From assembly GCA_022843805.1 (NCBI GenBank), contig JALHMY010000026.1:34752-98751 (forward strand): a stretch of DNA of 64,000 nucleotides. Direction: 5' to 3'. Positions 9,764-18,160 of this stretch are shown here, one piece after another; position 1 is the first letter of the stretch, and each line of letters starts with the position of its first letter. Origin of the DNA: Fuerstiella sp. Its GTDB lineage: Bacteria; Planctomycetota; Planctomycetia; Planctomycetales; Planctomycetaceae. A program made the position numbers and the translations under genes. The notes under the pieces are model-generated. The model saw only the letters and a program-made list of their open reading frames with translations, did not search any database and was not told the DNA's origin.

Positions 9764-10018
9764 TTGGTCAGCACGACATGTGCGAGGCTTCGAGCATGCA
9801 AGTCTGATGACAATTCCCGGCGTGAGTGTTGTGGTGCGGCAGGCTCTGGTGGCTGCCTTTGGCGACAGGTCCGGTAAGACATTTCTTCCAGAGAATCAAG
9901 CGTCGCAAAAACCATAACGTGGCCGTCGTCGCGGCAGCACCAAAGGCGTCAAGTCGGAAGCCATTCTTCCGGGATGCGGTCGTTCCGGAAGACCGGATCA
10001 AGCGAGTGATCGGCTCGG

Positions 10019-10037
10019 CGGGAGCCTCGCCCTCCCG
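10019..10037. repeat. Short GC-rich palindrome
   Basis: CGGGAG and CTCCCG flank the seven bases CCTCGCC. This 19-bp hairpin lies between the two copies of the 36-bp repeat and looks like another REP-type unit. Confidence 0.6.
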
Positions 10038-10071
10038 GTGCTTCAGCTACCAGTGAACTCCAGCGTTCCTG

Positions 10072-10107
10072 GAATCGCAGAGCATCACTCGGAGAGTGAT
10101 GACTACT
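10072..10107. repeat. 36-bp palindromic repeat, copy 2
   Basis: This is the exact second copy of the unit at 9728-9763, with the CATCACTC/GAGTGATG hairpin at 10083-10090 and 10094-10101. The two copies are in the same orientation, 344 bases apart. Confidence 0.85.
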
Positions 10108-10132
10108 ATCTTTCAGGCGACGTATCTCAGCC

Positions 10133-10192
10133 ACGTAGCGGCGTCTCTCCGAGACGTCGGGATTCGCGAGTCTCGGAGAGACTCGCCTACGT
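10133..10192. repeat. Composite inverted-repeat element
   Basis: A 60-bp element is bounded by ACGTAG and CTACGT. Inside are two further palindromes, GTCTCTCCGAGAC on the left and GTCTCGGAGAGAC on the right, which are also complementary to each other. It could fold as one long hairpin or two short ones. I see no coding potential; it looks like a REP/MITE-type element. Confidence 0.75.
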
Positions 10193-10284
10193 GGGGCGAT
10201 CGTTGAAAACAAAAAGGGTCAGGTCCAGAAGTATTCTGTTGCGCTCAAACCAATCAGGCAGATTGCTGCGGAGCTCGGCGACCA

Positions 10285-10419
10285 ATGGACCGGGGTTATG
10301 TAAAGTTCCTGCTCTGGAACATTATCCACGCCGCGGACAGCAGTTACGTCCGCCGCGTGCGAGACAACTCGGTTTACGAGGTCATGGAAGACAAACTGTC
10401 AGGGGTTCTAAGAAAATAG
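10285..10419 (+). pseudogene. IS4-type transposase remnant
   Basis: This short frame encodes MDRGYVKFLLWNIIHAADSS followed by YVRRVRDNSVYEV and stops at TAG. The combination MDRGY...F and SSYVRRVRDNS is typical of the catalytic core of IS4-family DDE transposases, where the Asp of MDRGY belongs to the active site. Only about 44 residues remain of a protein usually near 400. A further frame to 10604 has weak resemblance to the C-terminal part. No terminal inverted repeats could be assigned. It is a dead element. Confidence 0.7.
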
Positions 10420-10734
10420 TTGCTGGCGGCCCCCTGGAATCACTTGCGTTGGACACTCTGTGATGCAACGATTCCCTGTCAGACTCCTTGCGGGGATGGG
10501 CTGCGCTCATGTGTCGGCAAATTGTGACTTGGCCCGCTGGAAGATCAGTGCGCAAGTCTCAGTTACTGGTGCTGTATCAGGACGGAATTCAACTGCTGAC
10601 CGGGTGAAGTTTGACCGGGCGGCATGCAGACGTCCTTTGGACGTGAAATCTGGCTCCTTGTTTCAGATGCCGTATTTCGTTCAATTCAGACCGTTTTAGT
10701 TCATTTTAAACAGACAACTGGAAGGAAAGCTGGA

Positions 10735-11064
10735 ATGGTGATCGGTGTTAATGTTCCTCGCGTGCGAAAAGGTGATTTTCTGTATCGCGTTGAATGGGTT
10801 CGCAATGAGCCGGTTCTGGAAAAATTTGAAGTGATTACAGGAACTGTCCTGTCAATCGTCGTCAGAAGCGACAGCGGCCGTGAACAGATTCTCGTCGGGA
10901 AAGCTGTGCTGGGCCAGTATTCGGTCTCGCCGGAAAAGGCGGTGGTTGCGGAGTTCCAGAATATTGCTCGCTCTGCTTTGAAACATGATCGCGACAGCCT
11001 CAAGGCGCTGAAACAAATTCTTCAGCTGGGTGTTCTGATCCCGGAACCTTCCAAAAAAAAGTGA
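10735..11064 (+). CDS. Small conserved-looking protein, function unknown
   Basis: A 109-aa protein with no recognised domain. It begins MVIGVNVPRVRKGDFLYRVEW and has a mixed beta-rich first half (EWVRNEPVLEKFEVITGTVL, SIVVRSDSGREQILVGK) followed by a helical, Lys-rich end (SALKHDRDSLKALKQILQ). No signal peptide or membrane segment is seen. The ATG at 10735 has a good ribosome-binding site (AAGGA, spacing 8); the frame is open further upstream, but that part overlaps the transposon scar. It is the first intact gene after the scar zone and has no operon partner. Confidence 0.65.
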   Translation: MVIGVNVPRVRKGDFLYRVEWVRNEPVLEKFEVITGTVLSIVVRSDSGREQILVGKAVLGQYSVSPEKAVVAEFQNIARSALKHDRDSLKALKQILQLGVLIPEPSKKK

Positions 11065-11456
11065 ACGTTGATCAGCACTCAACGGACAAATTCTTCGGAC
11101 AGTCAGAAGCACCGAAGCAAGCTTGCCTGGTGCAGTTTATTGCTGCCCTGTCAGATTCTGACGGGCAGCGGCTAATCCCCGCCGGAAGCAATTGCTGACG
11201 CCGCAACTGCTCTTCACGAGCCGACAGAGGATCCAGGCTGATAGTGGATCGATTTGTCCTGAATAAACTGCATTCGTCAGAGGCCACTGGAAATCTCATC
11301 GTCTGTACACTGTCAGGTGGATTTCTTTGTCGGTTGTTGCATGAGACGAGAATTTCGCATTCCCCGGTTGCGGTTTCTGGTGCACCAAACGGGAACAGTC
11401 GTTATACATGATCTCTCACTCGATCTTTTGCCTGTTACTGCGAAGACAGATCATAC
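11065..11456. other. Intergenic region with one hairpin
   Basis: A 392-base gap between two plus-strand genes. It holds the hairpin at 11142-11169. I found no gene in it; the 3' half must carry the promoter of the transglutaminase-like gene, but no clear -35/-10 pair stands out. Confidence 0.5.
11142..11169 (+). terminator. Possible terminator hairpin
   Basis: GCTGCCCTGTCAG pairs with CTGACGGGCAGC across a three-base loop, with one bulged base. No T-run follows, so it may be a transcript-end structure or attenuator rather than a classical intrinsic terminator. Confidence 0.4.
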
Positions 11457-14400
11457 ATGCCGATAAAAGTCGCACTGCGTCACCGGACCGAATATCGCTA
11501 CGACTCTTTGATTTCTGTGGGACCGCAGGTCATCCGGCTTCGTCCGGCTCCCCATTGCCGAACTCCGATTCCCGCATATTCATTGAAAGTGGATCCGGCA
11601 AATCATTTCATTAACTGGCAGCAGGATCCACACGGGAACTATCTTGCTCGGCTGGTTTTCAACGAGAAGACCGACATTCTGCGGGTAACGGTTGATCTGG
11701 TTGCTGACATGACGGTCATCAACCCGTTCAATTTTTTTCTTGAAGACGACGCGACGGAATTTCCGTTTCACTATGCGGATGACCTGGCGGCAGAGCTGAA
11801 GCCGTTTCTGACTCCATGTGATCGTTCGCCGGAACTGGAGAAGTACCGTAAGGGTATCAACGTTACGCGGCGCCGTACGATTCTGTTTCTGGTGGATCTT
11901 AATCAGAAGCTGCAGGAGGACATCAGTTATCTGATCCGCCTTGAACCGGGCGTTCAGACTCCGCAGGAGACGCTTTCAAAGCGTTCCGGTTCGTGTCGGG
12001 ATTCTGCATGGCTGCTGGTGCATCTGTTGCGCAGTTTTGGACTGGCGGCACGCTTTGTTTCGGGCTATCTGATTCAGCTGCAGCCCGACATCAAACCACT
12101 TGAAGGTGCTGAAGGGCCCGGTTCGGACTTTACAGATCTGCACGCATGGACCGAGGTATATCTGCCAGGTGCTGGCTGGGTTGGACTGGATCCGACGTCC
12201 GGGCTGCTGACCGGAGAGGGTCATATTCCGCTGGCCGCCACGCCGGCTCCGCAGTCTGCGGCGCCGATTTCCGGTGCGATCGACAAGTGTGAGGTTGAAT
12301 TCGACTTTGAAATGTCGATCACTCGAATTCATGAAGATCCTCGAGTAACGAAACCTTACAGTGAAGAGACATGGCAGCGAATTGACGCAACGGGCCGAGC
12401 GGTGGATAAGCGGCTGCTGGATGGTGACGTTCGGCTTACGATGGGAGGGGAACCTACTTTCGTTTCTATTGATGACATGGAAGGTGCGGAATGGAATACT
12501 GCCGCTGTTGGACCCGAGAAGCAGAGATTGTCGGACCGTCTGATTAGGCGACTTCGAAATCGCTTTGCCTCAGGGGCACTTCTGCATTATGGCCAGGGCA
12601 AATGGTATCCAGGAGAGTCACTTCCCAGGTGGGCCTACAGTTGTCTTTGGAGAAAAGACGGGCAGCCAATCTGGCACAACCCGGATCTTTTGGCGGACAT
12701 TGGAACCAATTTTCGGCAGTTGCCTCAGGATCTTCCGCCAGCGACAGCTCAGACGGCTGGTGAATTTCTGAGTGAACTGGCTGATCGGCTTGAAGTCGAC
12801 GGAGAGTTTATCCGACCTGCTTACGAAGACATTTTTCATATTCTGGATACCGAACAAAAGCTGCCGCCGGATGTTGATCCCAGGGAATACGATCTGGACG
12901 ATTCCGAAGATCGCCGTCGAATGTCACAGGCTCTGGAAAGAGGTCTTAGCCGTCCGGTTGGATTTGTTTTGCCTCTGACGAAGGCATGGTGGCAGACAAA
13001 TCCTCGCTGGACCAGTGGAATGTGGCCGTTTCGATCTCAGCGGCTGTTTCTGGTACCGGGAGACTCTCCAATTGGCTTGCGGTTACCGCTGGAGGCATTG
13101 CCGGTTCGAGGTGCAAACCGGGCTCCGCTGTATACCATCGATCCGTTTGCCGAACGACATCCGCTGCCGGGGTATGTGGAAATCCGACAGACTGCCCGGC
13201 AGCGAGTATCCTCCGATTCCCCGGATGTCCTGATTTCGAGGCAGGATCGAATTCGCCGACAGGTAAACGATCTGACTGCGGAAGTTGAAGCAAAGCCGGA
13301 ATCACAAATCGCGGCCGCAGCAAGTCAGCCATTTCCCGGAGTAATCCGAACGGCTCTGTGTGTTGAACCACGCAACGGACGGCTGCACGTGTTTATGCCG
13401 CCCACGGGTACTTTGGAAGATTATCTGGAACTGGTTGCATTTATTGAAGATACGGCTGAGGCCATGCAGCAGCCCGTTGTTATGGAAGGATATCTGCCTC
13501 CATTTGATACTCGAATCGAAGTACTAAAGGTCACTCCGGATCCCGGAGTCATTGAGGTCAACGTCCAGCCGGCGATTAACTGGGAACATCTGAAGGACAT
13601 TACAACCGGGGTTTACGAAGAAGCCCGGCAGACTCGACTTGGTACTGAAAAGTTTCAGCTGGACGGACGTCATACCGGTACCGGCGGAGGAAACCATCTG
13701 GTCTTTGGAGGATTGACGCCTGCTGACAGTCCGTTTTTGAGACGCCCCGACCTTTTGCGCAGCCTGGTTGGGTTCTGGAATAACCATCCGTCGCTGTCCT
13801 ATCTTTTCAGCAGCCTGTTTATTGGTCCGACCAGCCAGTCGCCCCGCTTTGATGAAGGTCGTACCGATTCAATTTATGAGATGGAGATTGCATTCCGTCA
13901 GATTCCGGAGCCGGGATGTGGATATGTTCCTTCATGGCAGGTCGATCGAATCTTTCGCCATCTGCTGGTCGACATCACCGGCAATACTCATCGCGCAGAG
14001 ATCTGTATTGACAAACTGTTTAGTCCGGATCATGCGACTGGCCGACTGGGGCTTGTGGAACTGCGGGCTTTCGAAATGCCGCCACATTCCAGGATGAGTC
14101 TCACTCAGCAACTGCTTGTCAGAGCCCTGATCGCTTACTTCTGGGAAAAACCGTATCGCGAACCCCTGATCCACTGGCGAACAACTCTGCACGATCGGTT
14201 TATGCTGCCCGAGTTTCTGTGGGAAGACCTGAATCAGGTTGTGACGGCTCTTGCGGACGCAGGTATTGATTTCGACGTCAGCTGGTTCGCTCCGCATTTT
14301 GAATTCCGATGTCCGCAGATAGGCACCTTCAGCCAGGCGGGTGTTGACGTGGAAATCCGCCAGGCGCTCGAACCGTGGTATGTACTGGGAGAAGAGGCCG

Positions 14401-14882
14401 GAGCGGGAGGGACAACACGATATGTGGATTCTTCCGTGGAACGTCTGCAGGTAAAAGTCTGCGGCCTGTTTTCTCCGGCTCTGTGTGTCCTTGTCAATGG
14501 CGTGCGAATTCCACTGCACCCAACGAAAAAGACAGGGGAATACGTTGGTGGAGTGCGTTATCGGGCATGGCAGCCGCCAAGCTGTCTTCATCCTACGATT
14601 GCCGTTCATACTCCTCTGCTGTTCGATCTCGCAGATACGGTCAACAATCGGTCGCTTGGTGGTTGCCGTTATCACATCGATCACCCGGGTGGACTGAATC
14701 CTGAAACCTATCCGATCAATGCCCTGGAAGCTGAAAGCCGCCGAGCAGCCCGGTTCTTCAGACTGGGACATCATGGAGGCCACCTGGTTCCAGTGGAGCC
14801 TGAAATTGCCCCTGACTTCCCAATGACACTGGACCTTCGGCGAACTTTCCGAAAAATGCCGGGGCAGGGCGGTGCATGGTGA
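11457..14882 (+). CDS. Transglutaminase-like protein with DUF2126
   Basis: A 1141-aa cytosolic protein in two parts. The first 300 residues are a bacterial transglutaminase-like domain: N-terminal beta region, then Cys180 in RSGSCRDSAW, His229 in LHAWTEVY and Asp245 in GLDPTSG form the Cys-His-Asp triad. The remaining 800 residues match DUF2126, with the typical LTMGGEPTFVS, TGGGNHLVFGG and LRAFEMPPH segments. Proteins of this architecture are commonly encoded beside circularly permuted ATP-grasp and alpha-E proteins in predicted peptide-ligation or modification loci; here an ATP-grasp gene lies 11 kb away (26045-27451) rather than next door. The ATG at 11457 gives the canonical start MPIKVALRHRTEYRYD. 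Confidence 0.92.
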   Translation: MPIKVALRHRTEYRYDSLISVGPQVIRLRPAPHCRTPIPAYSLKVDPANHFINWQQDPHGNYLARLVFNEKTDILRVTVDLVADMTVINPFNFFLEDDATEFPFHYADDLAAELKPFLTPCDRSPELEKYRKGINVTRRRTILFLVDLNQKLQEDISYLIRLEPGVQTPQETLSKRSGSCRDSAWLLVHLLRSFGLAARFVSGYLIQLQPDIKPLEGAEGPGSDFTDLHAWTEVYLPGAGWVGLDPTSGLLTGEGHIPLAATPAPQSAAPISGAIDKCEVEFDFEMSITRIHEDPRVTKPYSEETWQRIDATGRAVDKRLLDGDVRLTMGGEPTFVSIDDMEGAEWNTAAVGPEKQRLSDRLIRRLRNRFASGALLHYGQGKWYPGESLPRWAYSCLWRKDGQPIWHNPDLLADIGTNFRQLPQDLPPATAQTAGEFLSELADRLEVDGEFIRPAYEDIFHILDTEQKLPPDVDPREYDLDDSEDRRRMSQALERGLSRPVGFVLPLTKAWWQTNPRWTSGMWPFRSQRLFLVPGDSPIGLRLPLEALPVRGANRAPLYTIDPFAERHPLPGYVEIRQTARQRVSSDSPDVLISRQDRIRRQVNDLTAEVEAKPESQIAAAASQPFPGVIRTALCVEPRNGRLHVFMPPTGTLEDYLELVAFIEDTAEAMQQPVVMEGYLPPFDTRIEVLKVTPDPGVIEVNVQPAINWEHLKDITTGVYEEARQTRLGTEKFQLDGRHTGTGGGNHLVFGGLTPADSPFLRRPDLLRSLVGFWNNHPSLSYLFSSLFIGPTSQSPRFDEGRTDSIYEMEIAFRQIPEPGCGYVPSWQVDRIFRHLLVDITGNTHRAEICIDKLFSPDHATGRLGLVELRAFEMPPHSRMSLTQQLLVRALIAYFWEKPYREPLIHWRTTLHDRFMLPEFLWEDLNQVVTALADAGIDFDVSWFAPHFEFRCPQIGTFSQAGVDVEIRQALEPWYVLGEEAGAGGTTRYVDSSVERLQVKVCGLFSPALCVLVNGVRIPLHPTKKTGEYVGGVRYRAWQPPSCLHPTIAVHTPLLFDLADTVNNRSLGGCRYHIDHPGGLNPETYPINALEAESRRAARFFRLGHHGGHLVPVEPEIAPDFPMTLDLRRTFRKMPGQGGAW

Positions 14883-15003
14883 ACACAATGATTGACGACT
14901 GTCTCTGCGTCCGCTACTAATGAAGCTGAAACTTAGCGGATACCAAATAAATTCGTCCAGAACTCGATTGGTTCCACTCCCCTTGTAAGAAAGGGCACAG
15001 GCC

Positions 15004-15366
15004 GTGCAGATCGCCAGGAACCCCGATTCCGTACCCTTGGCCGAACGATTTCAGATCGCGCAATATTTGCGTCGTGAGCTCAGCGAGCACCTGCGGCAGG
15101 CATTTCTGCCAAAATTTTCTGATTTGCGCCATGCCAGCAAAGTGGCTGATGTCTCGGAAGTCACCGACCAGGAAATGTTTGACAAGATGACAGCAGCCAT
15201 TCAGGCTGATGAATTTGCTGCTCAGTTGTTTGGAAAACTATTTCGCTATCTGGACAGCATAGAACGAGAAACTCGCACTCTGCTTAAAGTTCGCGATGGT
15301 GATGACGAGGACGAGGAAACGGATGATGAACTGGTCGACGAGGAGGATGAGGACGACGATGACTAA
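15004..15366 (+). CDS. Small protein with acidic C-terminal tail, function unknown
   Basis: A 120-aa soluble protein. Residues 10-95 are predicted helical (ERFQIAQYLRRELSEHLRQA, then MTAAIQADEFAAQLFGKLFR). The last 25 residues are almost entirely Asp and Glu. No named domain is recognised. The start is a GTG preceded by AAGAAAGG at a somewhat long spacing. The gene follows the transglutaminase-like gene by about 120 bases on the same strand and could share its transcript. The acidic tail could bind basic proteins or metal, but this is guesswork. Confidence 0.6.
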   Translation: MQIARNPDSVPLAERFQIAQYLRRELSEHLRQAFLPKFSDLRHASKVADVSEVTDQEMFDKMTAAIQADEFAAQLFGKLFRYLDSIERETRTLLKVRDGDDEDEETDDELVDEEDEDDDD

Positions 15367-15448
15367 CGGTCGAGGTTTGCCGCAGTTCCTGTTTCAGGCG
15401 AGTTTTCACTGATTTTCAGATGATTTTCCGGTGAGGAGTAAAACAAGA

Positions 15449-16147
15449 ATGACCAGTATTTGTTTGAAGATGGCGTCAATCTCCTGTGTTTTGATGTTTT
15501 CGCTTCCTTTAAATGCAGAAGACGGGTGGGTCTCCCTGTTCGACGGGAAAACTCTCGACGGCTGGAAACAGGCGGCGCATGGCAAAGCGGAATACAGCGT
15601 TAAGGATGGGACAATTTATGGCAAAACGGTAGAGGGTAGTCCCAATTCATTCCTTGCCAGCAACAAAGACTATGCCAATTTTGAACTTGAATTCGAAGTC
15701 AAAGTTCATGACAGTTTGAATTCCGGCGTGCAGATTCGGTCCAGGGAAAAGACGAAGGACGATATTCCGGCAGATCAGCAGGGCAAGGGGTCCGATGGCA
15801 TCGGCCGTTTTCATGGACCGCAGGTGGAAGTCGAGTCGAGCCCTGGACAGGCTGGGTATATCTATGGCGAAGCAACTAAATTTGGCTGGCTTTCACCCGA
15901 ACCCAAAAATGACGAAAAGCATGCTCATTCCTACATGAAGAATGGGGAATGGAACAAGTTTCGCATCCTTGCGGAAGGTCCTCGAATTCAAACCTGGATC
16001 AATGGACATAAAGTCGCCGACCTGACCCACGACGAAATCTATAAGACGCATCCAAAAGGCAAAATTGGACTTCAGGTTCATGGTATCGCTGCAGGCACTG
16101 GCCCCTTCGACGTCGCCTGGAGAAATATTCGCGTCCGGGAATTGTGA
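15449..16147 (+). CDS. Secreted DUF1080 (3-keto-disaccharide hydrolase-like) protein
   Basis: A 232-aa exported protein. A signal peptide (ICLKMASISCVLMFSLPLNA) is followed directly by the DUF1080 fold: GWVSLFDGKTLDGWK, then a beta-jelly-roll with DYANFELEFEVKV, SGVQIRSR, GPQVEVESSPGQAGYIYGE, NEWNKFRILAEG-like and GKIGLQVHG segments. DUF1080 is a concanavalin-like lectin/glucanase fold; some members hydrolyse 3-keto-glycosides. It is among the most amplified secreted families in planctomycetes. A GAGGAG ribosome-binding site 10 bases upstream favours the ATG at 15449 over the GTG at 15431, which overlaps it. Confidence 0.92.
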   Translation: MTSICLKMASISCVLMFSLPLNAEDGWVSLFDGKTLDGWKQAAHGKAEYSVKDGTIYGKTVEGSPNSFLASNKDYANFELEFEVKVHDSLNSGVQIRSREKTKDDIPADQQGKGSDGIGRFHGPQVEVESSPGQAGYIYGEATKFGWLSPEPKNDEKHAHSYMKNGEWNKFRILAEGPRIQTWINGHKVADLTHDEIYKTHPKGKIGLQVHGIAAGTGPFDVAWRNIRVREL

Positions 16148-16322
16148 AAGACCTGTGGATTCTGCTTGCTGCGTCAGCGGGATCAGTCTGACATCAGATT
16201 GTTTCCCGCCAGACGGTTCTCGATAAGAGAGCAGTGCCTTCGTATTCTTCAATAGTTGATTAATGCATCGTGTTGAAGCTTAACAACGCTTCGGAAAGCT
16301 CTCACACATATTTCATCTTTCT

Positions 16323-16862
16323 TCATTCGTCCTGCACAGAACCTCGTTCGCCGGTTTTCGGCAAAATCGACGTGCGACAGGCAACCGTGAACGGCGAACC
16401 TGTGCTCTGCAGAACAGGGACTGATATCCACACCGCCAGGCCAGCTGAGAATCCGGCAGTGCCTAGATGGCTCATCATTGCCCTCAGTTCGCCCGTGGAA
16501 GCGGATCCGCACGATAACTGATCCAGTCTCACCTCCTCGCCCCCGGAACTCGACAGCGCAACATCCTCCACAAACCTTTTCCAGAATCCGCCGGGGGGCT
16601 TTTGCAGAAATTCCGCCCACAACTCGGAGGGAAGTGATTCTTCTTCCGAAAACAGACCAACACCGACGCGATACACTCCACCCGGCTCGGCCGCGTATGC
16701 GTGATAATACTCGCATACTCCGGTAAAACTCTGAACCTTCAAGCCGTCAATAACGGCCAGCGCAGCAGCTGGCTGATACTTTCGCCCCGTTCGTTTGAAC
16801 GCCAGTGTACAACCGCATGTCGAACTTTCAATTGGCTGAATTCCCGGCTCACGCTCAATCAC
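16323..16862 (-). CDS. Hypothetical protein
   Basis: A 179-aa frame with no recognised domain. The composition is more protein-like than in the overlapping frames: SFTGVCEYYHAYAAEPGG, then GVGLFSEEESLPSELWAEFL and GFWKRFVEDVALSSSGG. It ends in a Ser/Gly/Thr-rich stretch with no clear secondary structure. It follows maf on the same strand with a gap of about 90 bases, so co-transcription is possible. The start is not supported by a strong ribosome-binding site. I rate it as probably real but uncertain. Confidence 0.45.
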   Translation of the reverse strand: MIEREPGIQPIESSTCGCTLAFKRTGRKYQPAAALAVIDGLKVQSFTGVCEYYHAYAAEPGGVYRVGVGLFSEEESLPSELWAEFLQKPPGGFWKRFVEDVALSSSGGEEVRLDQLSCGSASTGELRAMMSHLGTAGFSAGLAVWISVPVLQSTGSPFTVACRTSILPKTGERGSVQDE

Positions 16863-16953
16863 AGACGACCTCTCTCGCCGGACTCTGAATTGGTCTCAAA
16901 AGGCATCTCTAACGACCCCTCCGTCAGCTGGCCGCAGTGTATGTATAGAGGTC

Positions 16954-17538
16954 TCACGGAATCCGGAACCCACGAAATCGCAGTTCATCGGCGAGGGTGA
17001 TCAGTGGCAGGCCGATAATTGCCGTGAAATCATCACACTCAATCTTTTCAAACAGTGCGATTCCGGCAGATTCGATCCGATAACTGCCCGCACAATCAAA
17101 AGGTGTATCGCTCGAAAGATATCGGGCGATTTCCTGCGTTGACAGCGACCGCATTTTCAGCCGAGTTTCATTCAGCATCAGATGTTGTCGATTGCCGCCC
17201 GTCACACAAACTGCAGTGAGCAGCCTGTGCCATTTTCCGGACAGCGCTCCCAGCTGTTCTGCCGCAACTTCAATCGTCTCTGGTTTTCCAAGAACGCGCC
17301 CATCAAGATCGGCAACCTGATCCGAGCCGATAATAATCGCGTCCGGATGTGCGGAAGCGATCACAGACGCCTTTTCCGTCGCAAGAGTGCAGGCCAGTTG
17401 AGCTGTACTGGCAGCCGCGGCGTGAAACGCCCCTTCGTTGATCGAAGGCGAATGGCATTCAAACTCCGTAATAATGCGGCTCAGCAATTCACGCCTGTAA
17501 GGTGAAGAACTGGCCAGTATTAATCGAAGCTGTGACAC
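16954..17538 (-). CDS. maf: Maf family nucleotide pyrophosphatase
   Basis: A 194-aa Maf/HAM1-superfamily enzyme, expected to hydrolyse non-canonical nucleoside triphosphates in the cytosol. The N-terminal nucleotide-binding motif LILASSSPYRRELL is intact, followed by IIGSDQVADLDGRVLGKP with the catalytic Asp, and GLPLITL near the C-terminus. The GSDQVA variant is typical of the YceF subgroup (7-methyl-GTP) rather than YhdE. I use the GTG at 17538, with GGGAG upstream, because it gives the standard short N-terminus; an ATG at 17565 would add nine residues and contain the ribosome-binding site. Confidence 0.92.
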   Translation of the reverse strand: MSQLRLILASSSPYRRELLSRIITEFECHSPSINEGAFHAAAASTAQLACTLATEKASVIASAHPDAIIIGSDQVADLDGRVLGKPETIEVAAEQLGALSGKWHRLLTAVCVTGGNRQHLMLNETRLKMRSLSTQEIARYLSSDTPFDCAGSYRIESAGIALFEKIECDDFTAIIGLPLITLADELRFRGFRIP

Positions 17539-17873
17539 TGAACAAAATCTCCCTGAAAATAGCAAATGTCATACCCCTGGTCACAGAAATCAGGAAAGAT
17601 CCCCATAAGATCGCAGGTTCCCAAACCACCCATTCCTCCAGACAGGGCACTCGTCCTGATCGTAACGGTGATTCCGGTTCTGACGAACATGATGACGTCA
17701 AGCAACACCGGACAGAAGACGAAAATGTAATTGGGCGGGCAATTGAACAATCCGGTTTACAGGCAGGACAAGTTGAAAGGGGATGCGGCCTGGCGGTCGC
17801 ATTGATCATGCATTTCGATAGTTCCTCGGAAACTGGACAAAATCCTTCGGACATGAGGTCTGGAGATCTTCAA

Positions 17874-18151
17874 ATGAGGTTTGGTGCCGTGATGCAAGGA
17901 TGTCGGCGTTTTCTGCCGGTGCTGCTTTGTTTGGCAGGAGTTTCGAATCTGGCGGCGGAGGATGAGGTTCCCAATGAACTGAATTCTCCCGTGGCTGAGC
18001 CCCGGATCCTGCTTCCGGATTCTTCCGACAAGCCGTCGGTACGCTCAATCTCCACCCGCTCTATCGAGACCAGCGACCCACTCGTGAAACTGGTTTTGAA
18101 ACACGGGAAGCCCAGCGGCGACGTCTGCTTTCAACGTCAGTTCACACTCCC
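17874..18151 (+). pseudogene. 5' part of a secreted planctomycete protein, split by a frameshift
   Basis: This frame starts at an ATG with GGAG 8 bases upstream and encodes a signal peptide (residues 1-26, RRFLPVLLCLAGVSNLAAED) and then SDPLVKLVLKHGKPSGDVCF followed by QRQFTLP. At about 18148-18151 the sense continues in the next frame as PWQIMHGMLALRQDF. Restoring one C in the run CTCCCTGG would join the two into a single reading frame. The gene is therefore either inactivated by a one-base deletion or the sequence has an error here. Together with 18161-20194 it forms one gene of about 770 codons. Confidence 0.7.
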
Positions 18152-18160
18152 TGGCAAATC

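Noticed and set aside
9328..9915. N-terminal extension of TatD by about 196 residues
   Set aside because: The extension covers an RHS remnant and repeat DNA; TatD homologues start at MPNALIDTHCHLD.
10038..10463. 141-codon plus-strand frame
   Set aside because: It crosses two palindromic repeats and the transposase remnant in the wrong frame and has no ribosome-binding site.
13932..14888. 318-codon minus-strand frame
   Set aside because: It lies antisense to the DUF2126 part of the transglutaminase-like gene, where domain evidence is strong.
16249..16716. 155-codon minus-strand frame
   Set aside because: It is Arg/Cys-rich and overlaps a better candidate at 16323-16862.
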